A stretch of 64,000 nt of DNA from Mucilaginibacter paludis DSM 18603 (GTDB lineage: Bacteria > Bacteroidota > Bacteroidia > Sphingobacteriales > Sphingobacteriaceae), in NCBI RefSeq assembly GCF_000166195.2, contig NZ_CM001403.1:2684432-2748431 (forward strand), in the 5' to 3' direction. Below are positions 63,198 through 64,000 of the stretch, piece after piece (within the stretch, counting starts at the first letter, position 1; each line of letters opens with the position of its first letter). The notes beneath the pieces were generated by a model, which had not been told where the DNA came from, searched no databases, and saw only the letters and a list, made by a program, of their open reading frames with translations. The position numbers and the translations under genes were made by a program.

Positions 63198-63388
63198 TTT
63201 TATAAGTGTTGAGGAAGCATGGCACGGCCTGCTCCATAAATTAATAAGTAAGCTGGGTGGCATGCACACGGGCTTGCCACTCATCATTGTTAATGAATAG
63301 TATTAGAAATAAAAATGCAGGGTAAATGATAACGCAGGCGAAATGCCTCTGTTAATCAACAAAGTACTTGAATAGCCTGCTCATCAGA

Positions 63389-63757
63389 CTACACGCGCGG
63401 CGGCTGGAAAATAGAGGAGGCACGGCCCATGATACCAGGGATTGTGCTTGGGGGATATTCAACTTTTACAGTTGGTTCTATAAAAACAATGGTTATTGGA
63501 TTGGTGGGTAAAGCTTCCTGGTAGCGGCTTTTCTGCTCTTCGCGCTCCTGCTTTTTTTCTTTTTCTTCTGTTTGCCTCAATTTATTCATGAGGTAACAGT
63601 GTCCGTTACAATGCAACCAAGGCTTACTTTTATTGATACAAAGATTGTCGGCGATGTACTTCTGATTAACCTCAAAACCCGCATAAACGAAGAAACGTGA
63701 GCAGTTGGAACCGATCAGCGCAACGAGCAGCAATATGGCGGTGAACCGTTTGAGCAT
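63389..63757 (-). CDS. Small exported CxnCxxxC protein (copy C of three paralogues)
   Basis: A 122-residue protein from the ATG at 63757; the longer in-frame start at 63823 would add residues upstream of the promoter. It has the same layout as copies A and B: hydrophobic N-terminus, YAGFEVNQKYIADNLC40, LHC50NGHC54YLMNK, a charged helix (RQTEEKEKKQEREEQK) and the ending IFQPPRV. It leads the MbnH/MbnP copper operon, 191 bases before MbnP. A TTG-N19-TACCTTTG promoter ends five bases before the ATG. Presence before copper genes points to copper or another soft metal as ligand. Confidence 0.8.
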   Translation of the reverse strand: MLKRFTAILLLVALIGSNCSRFFVYAGFEVNQKYIADNLCINKSKPWLHCNGHCYLMNKLRQTEEKEKKQEREEQKSRYQEALPTNPITIVFIEPTVKVEYPPSTIPGIMGRASSIFQPPRV

Positions 63758-63762
63758 TGGCG

Positions 63763-63792
63763 CAAAGGTAAGAATTTGTGAGACTTCTGCAA
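63763..63792 (-). promoter_or_regulatory. Bacteroidota-type promoter of copy C
   Basis: On the minus strand TTG (63792-63790), 19 bases, then TACCTTTG (63770-63763) match the -33/-7 consensus. The -7 element ends five bases before the ATG at 63757, predicting a leaderless or nearly leaderless transcript for the copper operon. Confidence 0.7.
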
Positions 63793-64000
63793 TTACATTA
63801 ACACAACATCCCATTTTCAACACTTAGGCACCAAAAACGCGAGCCAGATGAAATGCCAAGACCATTTAGATTAGCAGAGTGAAATCACTAATAAAAATTT
63901 CGTTATTGTTGAGATGTGGGAATGTTGTTGAGTTTCTTTTAGAGAAAGATAGCAGATAGTCACTGTATACCTATGTTTTCAAATCAGGTAATGTTTCTTT

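Noticed and set aside
37982..63280. Shared GTnTGCAT-like motif between each CxnCxxxC gene and the next gene
   Set aside because: Cores such as GTTTGCAT, GTATGCAT and GTGTGCAT occur near 37.99, 41.26 and 63.26 kb, but at different distances from the next start and with no palindrome, so chance cannot be excluded.
1..64000. CRISPR arrays, rRNA genes, phage structural genes, conjugation genes
   Set aside because: I looked for regularly spaced repeats and typical gene families and saw none.

Overview
The window reads as chromosomal DNA of a Bacteroidota bacterium, most likely Sphingobacteriaceae (Mucilaginibacter/Pedobacter-like). The reasons are about ten TonB-dependent outer-membrane receptors (several with a CarboxypepD_reg front domain), SusC/SusD pairs, FecI/FecR-type regulators, lipoproteins ending their signals in a lipobox Cys followed by KK/KD, and promoters of the TAnnTTTG (-7) type. 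Genus-level placement is inference. No rRNA, intact tRNA or CRISPR array is seen.

Layout. (1) 1-10.85 kb, minus strand: an ECF sigma factor, two paralogous IPT/TIG lipoproteins, a TonB receptor and two related lipoproteins, the last running off the left edge. (2) 10.9-12.2 kb: two tiny ORFs, a strong terminator and an orphan 3' half of tRNA-Asn, which looks like the scar of an integrative element extending to the right. (3) 12.2-27.5 kb: AraC regulator, class III lanthipeptide synthetase (LanKC), MauE-like redox membrane protein and a small secreted DUF6520-like protein on the plus strand; these converge on TlpA-like thioredoxin, SusD, SusC, FecR and FecI on the minus strand. FecI is preceded by a GC-rich, multi-hairpin leader. 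(4) 27.6-29.6 kb: small regulators and a DUF892 protein. (5) 29.7-42.6 kb, minus strand: metal-uptake block with receptors, PepSY, DUF3347, a DJ-1/YHS fusion, two small CxnCxxxC proteins and a SCO1-type copper chaperone. (6) 42.6-57.6 kb: a segment bracketed by ~281-bp direct repeats (94% identical) of the 3' part of a SCO1 gene. It holds an MFS/glycosyltransferase/receptor/HD/YcgG-like operon, gene remnants, an IS630-type element and a ModE-associated molybdenum-type cluster. (7) 57.3-63.8 kb, minus strand: an MbnH/MbnP-type copper operon with two diheme peroxidase/MbnP pairs, SCO1, a barrel protein, and a third small CxnCxxxC protein as first gene.

How it may work together. Blocks 5 and 7 look like one ancestral copper/metal locus: recombination between the two direct repeats would restore a full SCO1 gene followed directly by the second SCO1 gene. 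Three paralogous small proteins with identically spaced cysteines each open a metal operon, with a promoter only 4-8 nt before the start codon. The most novel candidate system is block 3, where a lanthionine synthetase is linked to a secreted two-cysteine protein, two thiol-redox proteins and a SusCD importer under FecI/FecR-like control. All functions are read from sequence motifs; no searches were run.
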